Source of the DNA: Hydrogenovibrio sp. 3SP14C1
Lineage (GTDB): Bacteria; Pseudomonadota; Gammaproteobacteria; Thiomicrospirales; Thiomicrospiraceae
NCBI RefSeq assembly: GCF_029625905.1
Contig: NZ_JARTLM010000012.1
Coordinates: forward strand, 25,765 to 89,764
Reading direction: 5' to 3'
DNA length: 64,000 nucleotides
Shown piece after piece: positions 8,246 to 16,348 of the stretch. A model generated the notes under the pieces. It saw nothing but the letters and a program-made list of their open reading frames with translations. It did not search any database and was not told where the DNA came from. The position numbers were made by a program, and so were the translations under genes. Within the stretch, counting starts at the first letter, position 1, and every line of letters starts with the position of its first letter.

Positions 8246-10708
8246 ATGTCTCAAGTATCAATTAAACAGTTTGCAGAAACATTGAAACTTTCGGTCGATA
8301 AATTATTATCACAGCTGAAAGACGCAGGCATATCGGGTAAGAAAGAAGCGGATTTTTTGTCAGACGATGAGAAAATGACGTTATTAAATTACCTGAAAGG
8401 GCTCCACGGAGAAACCGCGGATGCGCCTAAGAAAGTTACATTAAAAAGAAAGCAGGTTCAAAAGCTGAATTTGTCTTCTGGTGCAGGCAAAAGAACTGTT
8501 AATGTTGAGGTACGTAAGAAAAGAACTTACGTTAAAAAGCCTGAAACGGTTGAAGAGCCAGTTGTTGAAGAACCAGTCGTGGAAGAAGTGGTTGCAGATG
8601 TGCCAGAAAAGGATACAGCTGCAGTGGCAGAAACTAAAACGACCAAAGAAACTGAAGCATCAGCAGAAAAAGTCGAACAAGCCCCTGTTTCACCAGAAGC
8701 AATCTTAGATGTTGTGCCTGAACCGGTTCCTGTTGAATCCGATAAGAAGCATAAACACGATAAGAAAAAACAAAGCAAACCACCGGTTAAAGAAGAGCCT
8801 AAGCATAAAGGTAAGCCTAAGCCAAAAGAAAAACAGTCTAAAAAGACTTTGGCTATGTCAGGAGATCAATCGTTTGGTCGTCGTCGACATAAAGGGCATA
8901 AAAAAGCTCATAACGCTGACAACGAGCATGGTTTCCAAAAGCCTGTTGAAAAGCAAGTTAGAGAAGTTCCTCTAGGTGAAACGATTAAAGTTTCTGAACT
9001 GGCAGATAAAATGGCGGTTAAAGCAACAGAGGTTATTAAAACCATGATGGGCTTCGGTTCAATGGTGACGATAAACCAAGTGCTTGACCAAGAAACTGCG
9101 CAGTTAGTCGTTGAAGAGATGGGCCATAAGTTCGTTTTAGTCAATGAAAACCAGCTTGAAGATGATGTTGTGAATCAAGATTATGACGGTGAAACGGTTC
9201 AACGTTCACCTGTTGTCACTATTATGGGGCATGTTGACCATGGTAAAACATCGCTTTTGGATTACATTCGTAAAGCGAAAGTCGCTCATGGCGAATCTGG
9301 TGGGATTACCCAACATATTGGGGCTTACCATGTAGAAACAGGTCATGGTGGTGTCACTTTTATTGATACTCCAGGGCATGAGGCGTTTACAGCAATGCGT
9401 GCACGTGGTGCGAAAGTAACTGATGTTGTCGTCATTGTGGTTGCAGCTGATGATGGTGTTATGCCTCAAACCAAAGAAGCGATTCAACATGCTAAAGCGG
9501 CCAAATTGGGAATGGTGATTGCCATTAACAAAATGGATAAAGAAGGGGCTAACCCTGATCGCGTGATGCAAGAACTGGTTGCTGAAGAAGTGGTGCCGGA
9601 AGAATGGGGTGGTGATACTCAGTTTATCCGTGTATCTGCTAAGTCTGGTGAAGGGGTTGATGATTTACTGGATGCGATTCTATTGCAATCAGAAATTTTA
9701 GAGCTTGAAGCACCGCTTGAAGGTCCTGCGAAAGGTGTGGTCGTTGAATCTAGACTAGATAAAGGTCGAGGCCCTGTTGCAACAGTTCTTGTTCAAGCTG
9801 GAACCTTGAAGAAAGGCGATATTGCTTTATGTGGTATGGAATATGGACGTGTTCGTGCGCTTGTCAATGAAAGCGGCGAACAAGTTGAGAGTGCTGGCCC
9901 CTCTATTCCGGTTGAAATACTTGGGATGTCAGGTGTGCCGGTTGCCGGTGATGACATGATTACCGTCGAATCAGAGCGTAAGGCACGTGAAGTGGCTATG
10001 TTCCGTCAAAGTAAACATAAAGAGAAGAAGATCGCTCGTCAGCAGAAGTCTAAGTTGGATAACATGTTCAACAAGATGGAAGAAGGTGAAGTTCAGAATG
10101 TTAATATCATTCTGAAAGCCGACGTGCAAGGGTCGATTGAAGCCATCGTGGATGCTTTGGTTAAGCTTTCAAATGATGAAGTAAAAGTTTCCGTTATTTC
10201 ATCAGGTGTTGGTGGGATTACAGAAACCGATGCTAACTTGGCCGTAGCTTCTGATGCATTGATCTTCGGGTTTAATGTACGTGCTGATGCAAAAGCCAAG
10301 CGCTTGATTGATAGTGAAGGAATTTTCTTAAAATATTACAGCGTTATCTATGAGATCGTTGATGAAGTGAAGCGTGCAGTTGAAGGTAAGCTTGCTCCTG
10401 ACTTTAAAGAAGAAATTATTGGTGTTGCAGATGTGCGTGATGTCTTTAAGGCACCTAAGATCGGCTTAATTGCAGGTTGTATGGTGACAGAAGGTAACGT
10501 GAAACGTAATAACCCGATTCGTGTCCTTCGTGATAATATTGTTATTTATCAAGGCGCATTAGAATCTCTTCGCCGCTTTAAAGATGACGTGCCAGAAGTT
10601 CGTCAAGGCATGGAATGCGGTATTGGGGTTAAAGACTATAACGATGTCAAAGTCGGTGACCAGATTGAGGTTTATGAGCGCGTTGAAGTTAAACGTACTT
10701 TAGACTAA
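8246..10708 (+). CDS. infB: Translation initiation factor IF-2
   Basis: GTPase of 820 residues that places initiator tRNA on the 30S subunit and promotes subunit joining. An N-terminal IF2_N domain (1-55) is followed by a low-complexity region rich in Lys, Glu, Pro and Val (about 60-225, with repeated VVEEP units) and a second IF2_N-like segment. The GTPase domain carries G1 GHVDHGKT at 328-335, G3 DTPGHEAF and G4 NKMD; the C-terminal beta-barrel and fMet-tRNA-binding domains follow. Length and layout are those of gammaproteobacterial IF-2. Internal shorter starts, as in E. coli, are possible but not identified. Confidence 0.97.
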   Translation: MSQVSIKQFAETLKLSVDKLLSQLKDAGISGKKEADFLSDDEKMTLLNYLKGLHGETADAPKKVTLKRKQVQKLNLSSGAGKRTVNVEVRKKRTYVKKPETVEEPVVEEPVVEEVVADVPEKDTAAVAETKTTKETEASAEKVEQAPVSPEAILDVVPEPVPVESDKKHKHDKKKQSKPPVKEEPKHKGKPKPKEKQSKKTLAMSGDQSFGRRRHKGHKKAHNADNEHGFQKPVEKQVREVPLGETIKVSELADKMAVKATEVIKTMMGFGSMVTINQVLDQETAQLVVEEMGHKFVLVNENQLEDDVVNQDYDGETVQRSPVVTIMGHVDHGKTSLLDYIRKAKVAHGESGGITQHIGAYHVETGHGGVTFIDTPGHEAFTAMRARGAKVTDVVVIVVAADDGVMPQTKEAIQHAKAAKLGMVIAINKMDKEGANPDRVMQELVAEEVVPEEWGGDTQFIRVSAKSGEGVDDLLDAILLQSEILELEAPLEGPAKGVVVESRLDKGRGPVATVLVQAGTLKKGDIALCGMEYGRVRALVNESGEQVESAGPSIPVEILGMSGVPVAGDDMITVESERKAREVAMFRQSKHKEKKIARQQKSKLDNMFNKMEEGEVQNVNIILKADVQGSIEAIVDALVKLSNDEVKVSVISSGVGGITETDANLAVASDALIFGFNVRADAKAKRLIDSEGIFLKYYSVIYEIVDEVKRAVEGKLAPDFKEEIIGVADVRDVFKAPKIGLIAGCMVTEGNVKRNNPIRVLRDNIVIYQGALESLRRFKDDVPEVRQGMECGIGVKDYNDVKVGDQIEVYERVEVKRTLD

Positions 10709-10720
10709 TTGACGTCCATT

Positions 10721-10794
10721 CCTTGTTTAGAAGTGCGTTACTTTTAAGTTAACAAGGGTTGTATATTTTTTCAGTGCCCCGTCTTCGGGGCATT
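10721..10794 (+). terminator. infB-rbfA gap hairpins, including a probable terminator
   Basis: A seven-base inverted repeat (CCTTGTT 10721-10727, AACAAGG 10751-10757) precedes a compact hairpin TGCCCCG-TCTT-CGGGGCA (10775-10792) followed by TTGTTGTTT. The second hairpin resembles an intrinsic terminator with a broken T-run, so partial read-through into rbfA is likely. Confidence 0.6.
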
Positions 10795-10826
10795 GTTGTT
10801 TCTAGCTAATAAAAGAGAACCTTATT

Positions 10827-11195
10827 ATGAATGAAGAAGTCAGTAGACCCGCACGAGTGGCTTTAGAAATTCGCAAAACCTTAATGGAAGTTTTACATCG
10901 TGATACAAAAGACCCTCGTTTAGAGAAGGTTAATATTACCGAATGTAAAGTCTCAAAAGATTTAAGTATTGCGACAGTTTATTTCACCATTATTGGTGTC
11001 AATGAAAAAGACCAACCTGCACAAGATGCGATTAAAGCGCTTGAAAAGGCGAAAGGGTTTTTTCGTTCGGAAATTGGCAAACGTATGAATTTACGTATTA
11101 CACCGGAAGTGCGCTTTTTTTACGATACCGTCGCAGAAAATGCGAGTCATATTGAAGAATTGATTTTTAAAGCATTACACCAGAACAAGAAATAA
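10827..11195 (+). CDS. rbfA: 30S ribosome-binding factor RbfA
   Basis: Small KH-fold ribosome assembly factor of 122 residues that binds the 5' region of 16S rRNA. Seen: the N-terminal RPARVALEIRKTL helix, DPRLEKVNITECKVSKDLSIATVYFT, and the C-terminal RITPEVRFFYDTVAENASHIEEL segment, all characteristic of the family. It sits between infB and truB as in E. coli. Its start ATG at 10827 is preceded by AAAAGAGAA. Confidence 0.95.
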   Translation: MNEEVSRPARVALEIRKTLMEVLHRDTKDPRLEKVNITECKVSKDLSIATVYFTIIGVNEKDQPAQDAIKALEKAKGFFRSEIGKRMNLRITPEVRFFYDTVAENASHIEELIFKALHQNKK

Positions 11196-11225
11196 TTCTA
11201 TTTAACGTTAATAATCGTGGTAAGT

Positions 11226-12137
11226 ATGGCAAAAAAGCAGTGGCAAAAGGTGGATGGAATTGTCCTTCTGAATAAACCTGAAGGGGTAACTTCAAATGGA
11301 TTGCTTCAACAGGTAAGGCGTGTTTATAACGCCAAAAAAGCGGGGCACACTGGTGCTTTAGATCCTTTTGCAACCGGGTTGCTGCCTATTTGTTTAGGGG
11401 AAGCCACGAAAGTTTCCGGGTTATTGTTGGATTCTGATAAACGCTATATTGCCACATTGCAATTAGGGGTTGAAACGGATTCGGGCGATAAGGATGGTAA
11501 CCCCTTAAGAACGGTTCAAGTACCGGCATTGAGTAAAGATGTATTGGAAAAAGTCTTTACTCAGTTTCAAGGCGACATTATGCAAGTGCCTCCTATGTAT
11601 TCAGCGTTGAAACATCAGGGGAAACCTTTATACGAGTATGCACGAAAGGGCATTGAAATTGAACGAGTGGCGCGTCCAATCCATATTTATGATCTTGAGT
11701 TAATCGATTTCGAAAAGACGGTCGTACGCTTCGAAGTGCTTTGTTCTAAAGGGACTTATGTCAGAACCTTAGGAGAAGATATCGCCAAGGCTTTAGGAAC
11801 AGTCGGTCACTTGATTGCGTTGCACCGAACACAGACGGGTGCTTTAAAAGCTGATGCGATGGTGACTCTGGAAGAAATCGAGTTGAATAAAGAAGCCTAT
11901 CTACAACCGCTAGATCTTCCGTTAGAGCATCTTCAAGCGATTGACCTCAGTGCTGAAGATACAGATAAGATTCTGCATGGTGGAAAGCTTGATGTTGATG
12001 AACCTGAAACATCGCTGGTGAGATTCTATGATCCGCAAGCTCGTTTTATTGGCGTGGGAGAGTGGCAGCAGGAAAAGCAGCTCCTCAAACCTAAACGGTT
12101 ATTTAATTTAGACCCTATTGACGAGCCGCAGCCTTAA
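11226..12137 (+). CDS. truB: tRNA pseudouridine-55 synthase TruB
   Basis: Isomerises U55 in the T-loop of elongator tRNAs to pseudouridine. The catalytic motif HTGALDPFATGLLPICLGEATK is present with the aspartate at residue 46 from the chosen start, and a PUA-like C-terminal region follows (about 235-300). The frame is open from a GTG at 11217, but ATG 11226 gives the usual N-terminus (AKKQWQKVDGIVLLNKP). Neither has a strong ribosome binding site, so translation may be coupled to rbfA 30 bases upstream. Confidence 0.95.
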   Translation: MAKKQWQKVDGIVLLNKPEGVTSNGLLQQVRRVYNAKKAGHTGALDPFATGLLPICLGEATKVSGLLLDSDKRYIATLQLGVETDSGDKDGNPLRTVQVPALSKDVLEKVFTQFQGDIMQVPPMYSALKHQGKPLYEYARKGIEIERVARPIHIYDLELIDFEKTVVRFEVLCSKGTYVRTLGEDIAKALGTVGHLIALHRTQTGALKADAMVTLEEIELNKEAYLQPLDLPLEHLQAIDLSAEDTDKILHGGKLDVDEPETSLVRFYDPQARFIGVGEWQQEKQLLKPKRLFNLDPIDEPQP

Positions 12138-12148
12138 AGAGGGGTGTT

Positions 12149-12982
12149 ATGACGTGTTATAACCCCGAGTTGCCGTTGGTGGATGCACGTGGCTTTGAAG
12201 CCTTTCAAGAAAGTCACTTCAAGACCGCGACCCATTTACCTTGGCCGGAATTGAAGCAACGCATGAATGAGCTGCCAGCCAGACCAGCCAAATTACAATT
12301 GCTGGCAGACAGTCTTTATTTAGAAGAAGCGCATTCATTTTTGGTTGAAAAAGGCTATCATCTCGAATGGGGTTTGTCTGATACAGATTTCCAATCCCTT
12401 ATAAAGAAATCACCAGGCCTGGCTGTTTCTGGAACCGAGTCCCGTATTTTATGGTCTCCCAGTTCATTAATTGAAACGTTTGTCACAGAGTATGCAAATC
12501 AACCCTCTTCTGACGCCAAGCCGTTGGCATTGGATATTGGCTGCGGCGGCGGACGAGATGCAGTGTATTTATCGATGAATGGCTGGGATGTCACTGGAAT
12601 AGATCATAAAGAGTCGGCAATGCAGCGCGCCAAACAGTTAGCGGACTTTCACCAGCAGTCTGTTCATTGGTACACTTGCTCTGTTAAAGAGTCAGGTTGC
12701 TTACCCTCACAGCCGGTTGATTTAATTGTCGTTATTCGATATCTCAATCGGGCGCTATTTGACAGCATTAAAACGTTGCTAAAACCGAACGGGTATCTAG
12801 TATTTCAAACCTTTGTAGAAGGGGTTGAAGCATTTGGATCCCCTAAAAACCCAAATTATATTTTGAAAAAAGGGGAGTTGGCAAAAACCTTTAAAGATTT
12901 TCGTATAATTGTTGATAGAATAGACACACTCAATGATGGTCGCCCTGTTGCGTCCTTTATTGCTCAAAAAATAAAAGATTAG
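12149..12982 (+). CDS. Rhodanese-like/SAM methyltransferase fusion protein
   Basis: Protein of 277 residues with two parts. The N-terminal part (1-100) has a rhodanese-like beginning (LVDARGFEAFQESHFKTATHLPW) but no cysteine at the active-site loop position, so it is probably non-catalytic. The C-terminal part is a class I methyltransferase with glycine-rich motif I ALDIGCGGGRDAVYL (about 127-141), an acidic GIDHKESAM strand end, and a VFQTFVEG segment resembling TehB/UbiE-like enzymes. The substrate is unknown. It lies 11 bases after truB and 15 bases before the next gene, so it is probably in the same transcript. Confidence 0.75.
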   Translation: MTCYNPELPLVDARGFEAFQESHFKTATHLPWPELKQRMNELPARPAKLQLLADSLYLEEAHSFLVEKGYHLEWGLSDTDFQSLIKKSPGLAVSGTESRILWSPSSLIETFVTEYANQPSSDAKPLALDIGCGGGRDAVYLSMNGWDVTGIDHKESAMQRAKQLADFHQQSVHWYTCSVKESGCLPSQPVDLIVVIRYLNRALFDSIKTLLKPNGYLVFQTFVEGVEAFGSPKNPNYILKKGELAKTFKDFRIIVDRIDTLNDGRPVASFIAQKIKD

Positions 12983-12997
12983 AAAGAGATTGATACT

Positions 12998-13489
12998 ATG
13001 TTAAATATGACTGCTTCCGAATTGTTTGATTATTTTCAAGAGAACGCGATTTGTGAATCATTAACGCGTCCAGATGTGGAAGTTATGAGCGAGTTCTTAC
13101 AAGAAAAAAATTTGAAAAAAGGCGATGTTATTTTTGATATGGGTGATGTCGGTGATTCAATGTTCTTTATTGTGAAAGGAAAGGTTGCTTTTTCCACCAC
13201 AGATGGACAGGATGAGGCAGAAGTAGGGGTGCAAGGGCCAGGTAACTTGATTGGAGAAATGTCTTTCTTTGATAGAAAGCCCCGTATGTTAAAAATGTCA
13301 GCAAGATCAAAAGAAGTGACTTTGTTAGAAATCAAACGACCGATGTATGATCGTTTAAAAGTCGAGCATCCTTATATTGCGGTAAACCTGGTTGAGAATG
13401 CAGTGGTGAGCTTGGATCACTTAGTACGAGCACTCAGTAACGATGTTTCTCATTTTGAGCATTATATGGTTGGGTTTGGACGCCATTAA
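12998..13489 (+). CDS. Cyclic nucleotide-binding domain protein without DNA-binding domain
   Basis: A 163-residue single-domain protein. Residues about 20-130 form a CRP-like effector domain with the FDMGDVGDSMFFIVKGKVAF beta-roll and a phosphate-binding-cassette-like LIGEMSFFDRKPR. The family's Arg-Ser/Thr pair is replaced by RKPRML, so nucleotide binding is uncertain. No helix-turn-helix follows; the last 30 residues (SLDHLVRALSND) are a short helix. It may act as a protein-protein switch. The start at 12998 is supported by an upstream GAAAGAGA. Confidence 0.75.
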   Translation: MLNMTASELFDYFQENAICESLTRPDVEVMSEFLQEKNLKKGDVIFDMGDVGDSMFFIVKGKVAFSTTDGQDEAEVGVQGPGNLIGEMSFFDRKPRMLKMSARSKEVTLLEIKRPMYDRLKVEHPYIAVNLVENAVVSLDHLVRALSNDVSHFEHYMVGFGRH

Positions 13490-13513
13490 TTCAGATTTTA
13501 TTGGTTAGAATCG

Positions 13514-13541
13514 TAGACAAACTAGAAAGGGCGTGTATAAT
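13514..13541 (+). promoter_or_regulatory. Promoter of rpsO
   Basis: TAGACA (13514-13519), a 16-base spacer, and a perfect TATAAT (13536-13541). The predicted start is near 13548, leaving about 65 bases of leader before rpsO. Confidence 0.75.
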
Positions 13542-13560
13542 ACGTTCTTTCATTTCTGCC

Positions 13561-13594
13561 ATCGGTTGCGGAAAGAGATATTTTTTTAACCGAT
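13561..13594 (+). promoter_or_regulatory. Leader hairpin in rpsO 5' UTR, possible S15 autoregulatory element
   Basis: ATCGGTT (13561-13567) and AACCGAT (13588-13594) can pair around a 20-base loop, ending 18 bases before the rpsO start. Ribosomal protein S15 represses its own mRNA in several bacteria through structurally different leaders. The placement fits such a site, but the S15-binding feature itself is not demonstrated. Confidence 0.45.
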
Positions 13595-13612
13595 TTATCA
13601 AGGATAAAAGTT

Positions 13613-13879
13613 ATGTTAACACCAGAAGATAAAGCAGCAATCGTTGCTGACTATGCAACTTCAGAAGGCGATACAGGTTCTCCAGAAGTACAGGTTGCGT
13701 TATTAACGCACCGTATCACTTACCTAACTGAACATTTCAAAAGCCATATTCATGACAACCATTCACGTACAGGTCTTTTACGTTTAGTAAGCCGTCGTCG
13801 TAAGTTGCTTGATTATTTGCATAAGAAAAATGCACAAAGATATTTTGACTTGATTAAAAAGCTTGGTCTACGTAAGTAA
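13613..13879 (+). CDS. rpsO: 30S ribosomal protein S15
   Basis: Eighty-eight residues, matching the 89 of E. coli S15. Characteristic segments are [35 protein letters not shown] and the basic C-terminal KLGLRK. It binds the central domain of 16S rRNA early in 30S assembly. It has its own promoter and is followed by an intrinsic terminator, with pnp next as in E. coli. Confidence 0.98.
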   Translation: MLTPEDKAAIVADYATSEGDTGSPEVQVALLTHRITYLTEHFKSHIHDNHSRTGLLRLVSRRRKLLDYLHKKNAQRYFDLIKKLGLRK

Positions 13880-13893
13880 GACCCATCAAGCAG

Positions 13894-13925
13894 AAAAAAA
13901 GCCCCGCATTGCGGGGTTTTTTTTT
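13894..13925 (+). terminator. Intrinsic terminator after rpsO
   Basis: CCCCGC (13902-13907) and GCGGGG (13911-13916) with an ATT loop, flanked by a seven-A run before and a nine-T run after. Strong and close to symmetric. Confidence 0.92.
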
Positions 13926-13969
13926 AGCTGAATAAAACTGAGTTTTTGCGATAAATCTTGTTCTGTCTG

Positions 13970-13997
13970 TTGTTTGCTGAGGGATTTGTTGTAAAAT
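13970..13997 (+). promoter_or_regulatory. Candidate pnp promoter
   Basis: TTGTTT (13970-13975), a 16-base spacer, and TAAAAT (13992-13997). It lies between the rpsO terminator and the pnp leader hairpin. Start predicted near 14004. Confidence 0.5.
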
Positions 13998-14047
13998 GTT
14001 TCAGCGTTTAATTTATTATTTTTACGACCCAGGCCGGAAACCGTTTT

Positions 14048-14100
14048 AAGCCTGAATCCTCAGCTGTTTTAGTGTATAAAATCGCTGAGGATTCAGGTTT
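14048..14100 (+). promoter_or_regulatory. Long leader hairpin upstream of pnp, candidate RNase III autoregulation site
   Basis: Bases 14048-14064 pair with 14084-14100 over 17 consecutive positions, with one G-T wobble. Above a small internal loop a further five pairs (14067-14071 with 14077-14081) close a five-base apical loop, giving an almost continuous double-stranded leader ending about 60 bases before the start codon. In E. coli PNPase represses its own mRNA after RNase III cuts a comparable leader stem. The same control is inferred here from position and shape only. Confidence 0.7.
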
Positions 14101-14160
14101 CATTGGCTAGGTAGGTCGTTGATACGACAACTCGTATCTAACCTGACAAGGAATGAAGTT

Positions 14161-16245
14161 ATGTCTAAGTTTACTAAGTCTTTTCAGTATGGAAAGCATG
14201 AAGTTCGTTTTGAAACTGGAGAAATTGCACGTCAAGCTGATGGCGCAGTAATGGTTTCAATGGGCGATACGCAGCTATTGGTAACGGTTGTGGGCGCTAA
14301 AAGTGCCAAAGAAGGTCAAGATTTCTTCCCCTTAACCGTTCAATATCAAGAAAAAGCCTATTCTGCAGGCCGTATTCCTGGTGGATTCTTAAAACGTGAA
14401 GGGCGTCCTTCTGAAAAAGAAACGTTGACATCTCGTTTAATCGACCGTCCAATCCGTCCTTTATTCCCTAAAGGCTTTATGAATGAAGTACAAGTTATTG
14501 CAATGGTTGTATCTTTAGATCCTGAGATTGGAACGGAAGTGCCTGCGATGCTGGGAACCTCTGCAGCTTTGGCGATTTCTGGAATACCATTTGAAGGCCC
14601 GATTGGTGCTGCGGTTGTCGGCTATAAAGACAACGGCTATATTTTGAACCCATCAAGTGAAGAGCTTAAAGAGTCGGACTTAGAGCTGAGTGTTGCTGGA
14701 ACTGCTGATGCTGTATTAATGGTTGAATCTGAAGCAGCTGAATTATCTGAAGACATCATGTTAGGTGCAGTGGTATTCGGGCATGAGCAAATGCAAGTGG
14801 CGATTGAAGCGATTAACGAATTAAAAGCTGAAGCGGGTAAACCTGCTTGGGATTGGGAACCAGCGACAGAAAATACCGAATTAAAAACAAAAGTCTTTGA
14901 TGCGATTCGTTCAGATGTAGAAGCCGCGTATAGCATTGCTGATAAAATGGATCGGTATGCTGCAATCGATGCCGCAAAAGCAAAAGTGATGGATGCGTTA
15001 GCCGCGACTGAAGAAAACACGGATGGGTATGATGCTGGAGAAATCGACAAGATGGTCGGTAAACTGCAGAAAGAAATCGTTCGTGGCCGTATTATCGCCG
15101 GTGAACCCCGTATTGATGGTCGTGATACTCAAACAATTCGAAATATTGACTGTAAAGTCGGCATTCTTCCTAAAGTTCATGGTTCTGCTTTGTTTACTCG
15201 TGGAGAAACACAAGCGATTGTTGTCACCACATTAGGAACAGAAAAAGACGCTAAGATGGTCGATGACCTAACAGGCTCATATAATGACCGCTTTATGCTG
15301 CATTATAACTTTCCTCCTTACTCAGTCGGTGAATGTGGTCGTGTTGGTACACCAGGTCGTCGTGAAATTGGTCATGGTATGTTGGCGCGCCGTGGGGTTG
15401 CTGCTTTACTACCGACAGCAGATGAATTCCCTTACACCATTCGTGTCGTTTCAGAGATTACCGAATCAAATGGTTCTTCTTCAATGGCAACGGTTTGTGG
15501 GACGTCAATGTCCTTGATGCATGCTGGTGTTCCTGTCGCAGCACCGATTGCTGGGATTGCAATGGGGCTGGTTAAAGAAGAATCTGGTTTTGCGGTCTTA
15601 TCAGATATTCTGGGGGATGAAGATCACCTAGGGGATATGGATTTTAAAGTTGCTGGAACCGAGCAAGGTGTTACTGCACTGCAAATGGATATCAAGATCA
15701 CTGGTATTACGCAAGAAATCATGCAGATTGCTTTAAAACAAGCCAAAGATGGTCGTTTACATATTTTAAAAGAAATGGAAAAGGCAATCGGTTCTTCAAA
15801 CCAGGATGTAGCAACGACTGCACCTCGTTTCTTTACGGTAAAAGTGAAGCCTGAAAAAGTTCGTGAAATCATCGGTAAAGGTGGTGCAACCATTCGTTCG
15901 ATTACGGAAGAAACGGGTGTCACAATCGAAATTGATGATGATGGCAACGTTAAAATTGCTGCAGTGGATGACGAGTCTGCTAATGCCGCTAAAGCTCGTA
16001 TTGCGGAAATTACAGCTGAACCTGAAATTGGTAAAGTTTACGATGCCAAAGTGGTTAAGATTGTTGATTTTGGTGCTTTCGTTTCCTATATGCCAGGTCG
16101 TGAAGGGTTGGTTCACGTCTCACAGATTGCTGATGAACGTGTCGAAGACGTGAATGAATACTTAAAAGAAGGACAAGAAATCAAGGTTCGTCTGACCGAT
16201 GTTGATAAACAAGGTCGTGTTAAATTGTCTATAAAGGCAGTTTAA
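14161..16245 (+). CDS. pnp: Polyribonucleotide nucleotidyltransferase (PNPase)
   Basis: Phosphorolytic 3'-5' exoribonuclease and degradosome component, 694 residues from ATG 14161, which has AAGGAA seven bases upstream; an in-frame ATG at 14119 lacks such a site. In order: RNase PH domain 1 (about 12-145), an all-alpha linker, RNase PH domain 2 (about 310-525) with [23 protein letters not shown] and the catalytic [19 protein letters not shown] region, a KH domain with [17 protein letters not shown] (about 570), and an S1 domain (about 615-690). The length is close to E. coli's 711. Confidence 0.97.
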   Translation: MSKFTKSFQYGKHEVRFETGEIARQADGAVMVSMGDTQLLVTVVGAKSAKEGQDFFPLTVQYQEKAYSAGRIPGGFLKREGRPSEKETLTSRLIDRPIRPLFPKGFMNEVQVIAMVVSLDPEIGTEVPAMLGTSAALAISGIPFEGPIGAAVVGYKDNGYILNPSSEELKESDLELSVAGTADAVLMVESEAAELSEDIMLGAVVFGHEQMQVAIEAINELKAEAGKPAWDWEPATENTELKTKVFDAIRSDVEAAYSIADKMDRYAAIDAAKAKVMDALAATEENTDGYDAGEIDKMVGKLQKEIVRGRIIAGEPRIDGRDTQTIRNIDCKVGILPKVHGSALFTRGETQAIVVTTLGTEKDAKMVDDLTGSYNDRFMLHYNFPPYSVGECGRVGTPGRREIGHGMLARRGVAALLPTADEFPYTIRVVSEITESNGSSSMATVCGTSMSLMHAGVPVAAPIAGIAMGLVKEESGFAVLSDILGDEDHLGDMDFKVAGTEQGVTALQMDIKITGITQEIMQIALKQAKDGRLHILKEMEKAIGSSNQDVATTAPRFFTVKVKPEKVREIIGKGGATIRSITEETGVTIEIDDDGNVKIAAVDDESANAAKARIAEITAEPEIGKVYDAKVVKIVDFGAFVSYMPGREGLVHVSQIADERVEDVNEYLKEGQEIKVRLTDVDKQGRVKLSIKAV

Positions 16246-16294
16246 TCGTTTCTATCGAATCTTTTTTGTCTTACAAAAAAGTCTCGTACTATTT

Positions 16295-16320
16295 AAAAGG
16301 CCGTTTCAACGGCCTTTTTC
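16295..16320 (+). terminator. Intrinsic terminator after pnp
   Basis: AAAAGGCCGT (16295-16304), a TTCA loop, ACGGCCTTTTT (16309-16319). Ten-pair stem with T-run. Confidence 0.93.
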
Positions 16321-16348
16321 GCATGTCTAATAAAGAAGAAGAGTTTAT

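Noticed and set aside
8520-8840. Repeated acidic/basic segments in infB as a sequence repeat element
   Set aside because: Low-complexity Lys/Glu/Val/Pro linker typical of the IF-2 N-terminal region.
14637-15213. Reading frames on the minus strand within pnp
   Set aside because: Antisense shadows of a strongly coding gene; Ser/Ala-rich composition mirrors the pnp codons.
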